Shown here: piece after piece, positions 63,562 through 64,000 of the stretch
Layout: every line of letters starts with the position of its first letter
Position numbering within the stretch: the first letter of the stretch is position 1
Assembly: GCA_945285915.1 (NCBI GenBank)
Contig: CALYQL010000002.1
Span: 62,001 to 126,000, forward strand
Direction of reading: 5' to 3'
Origin: an uncultured Bartonella sp.
Lineage (GTDB): Bacteria > Pseudomonadota > Alphaproteobacteria > Rhizobiales > Rhizobiaceae
DNA: 64,000 nt
Notes under the pieces: model-generated
Told to the model about the DNA's origin: nothing
What the model saw: the letters and a program-made list of their open reading frames with translations, nothing else
The model's database searches: none
Translations under genes and position numbers: made by a program

Positions 63562-64000
63562 CTAGACTTGCATAATTTCTGCTTGTTTTGCAGCAAGAAC
63601 CTTATCGGTTTCTGCTATCATGTCATCAGTCAATTTTTGAATTTTTTCGGAAAGTCCACGACTTTCATCCTGACTGATTTCGCTATCTTTTTCAGCCTTT
63701 TTCAAAGTTTCCATACCATCGCGACGAACGTGACGAATTGCAACACGTGCCTGCTCGGCATATTGCTGTGCGATCTTTGCCAATTCTTTACGACGTTCCT
63801 CGTTCAATTCCGGTAGAGGAATACGCAATGTTGTACCATCTGTTATTGGATTTAAACCCAAAGCAGATTCTCTAATGGCGCGATCAACGGCACCAACCAT
63901 TGTTTTATCCCAAACGGAAACTGATAGCATGCGAGGCTCAGGCACAGAAATATTAGCCACCTGATTAAGTGGAACTGTTGAACCATAGGCTTCAATTGTA
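63562..64000 (-). CDS. frr: Ribosome recycling factor (5' end outside window)
   Basis: RRF splits post-termination ribosomes together with EF-G. The frame is open from its stop at 63562 to the window edge (146 codons of about 185). The sequence [25 protein letters not shown] and the C-terminal long helices ([18 protein letters not shown]) are diagnostic. The internal GTG at 63960 is not the true start, because the conserved [11 protein letters not shown] lies before it; about 40 N-terminal residues are missing to the right. Confidence 0.96.
   Translation of the reverse strand, partial: TIEAYGSTVPLNQVANISVPEPRMLSVSVWDKTMVGAVDRAIRESALGLNPITDGTTLRIPLPELNEERRKELAKIAQQYAEQARVAIRHVRRDGMETLKKAEKDSEISQDESRGLSEKIQKLTDDMIAETDKVLAAKQAEIMQV

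Overview
The window is a gene-dense stretch of an alphaproteobacterial chromosome, most likely a low-G+C member of the Hyphomicrobiales (Rhizobiales) near Bartonella/Brucella. The assignment rests on gene content and order: lpiA-acvB (mprF plus a VirJ-like hydrolase), thyA-folA-hflK-hflC-DUF2065-degP facing serB-miaA-ilvBN, rpiA-DUF2059-gor, LpxI in place of LpxH inside the frr...lpxB cluster, class II DAHP synthase, and two glutamyl-tRNA synthetases. There is no phage, insertion sequence, CRISPR array or rRNA. One tRNA (Arg, anticodon CCG) is present. The low G+C and the accessory metabolism would fit a host-associated, perhaps insect-gut, lineage, but that is inference.

Layout. 1-6303: glmU (cut by the left edge), ccdA, then lpiA-acvB for lysyl-phosphatidylglycerol. 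6357-7027: a broken lipoprotein gene and decayed intergenic sequence. 7028-13938: pyruvate/peptide transporter cstA with ybdD, an adenine deaminase-purine permease pair, and a lone acetolactate decarboxylase in AT-rich surroundings. 14346-15036: tRNA-Arg and a 614-base gene-free stretch with degenerate repeats. 15037-27305: DUF1090 protein, nadK, DEAD-box helicase, gltX2, nadE, dgkA, aroF, gor, DUF2059, rpiA, bfd-bfr. 27390-35679: comEC, gltX, gltA, an SDR and a RecD-like helicase. 36085-46286: ilvBN with a readable attenuator, miaA, serB, degP, hflKC, folA, thyA. 46527-53642: accessory transport and hydrolysis genes (M20 hydrolase, MHS transporter, LysR regulator, amino-acid ABC transporter with an interrupted ATPase). 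53667-64000: the envelope cluster lpxB-lpxI-lpxA-fabZ-lpxD-bamA-rseP-cdsA-uppS-frr, cut by the right edge.

How the genes work together. Envelope biogenesis dominates: GlmU and LpxA/D/I/B make UDP-GlcNAc and lipid A precursors, BamA and RseP handle outer-membrane assembly and stress, CdsA/UppS/DgkA supply lipid intermediates, and LpiA-AcvB tune surface charge. NadE and NadK lie 3 kb apart. IlvBN makes acetolactate, the substrate BudA would decarboxylate.

The most unusual feature is a recurring kind of rearrangement in non-coding sequence. The 3' end of gltA is copied twice downstream of itself, next to a nine-unit 20-bp array whose unit matches a 20-bp stretch inside gltA. The facing 3' ends of serB and degP, with the terminator between them, are tandemly duplicated with an exact 246-bp period. 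The 3' end of the LysR gene shows an 18-bp duplication. Three other intergenic regions carry degenerate 17-, 20- or 31-bp tandem repeats. Together they suggest a genome that repeatedly duplicates gene 3' ends and lets the copies decay, or that records recombination with a related strain.
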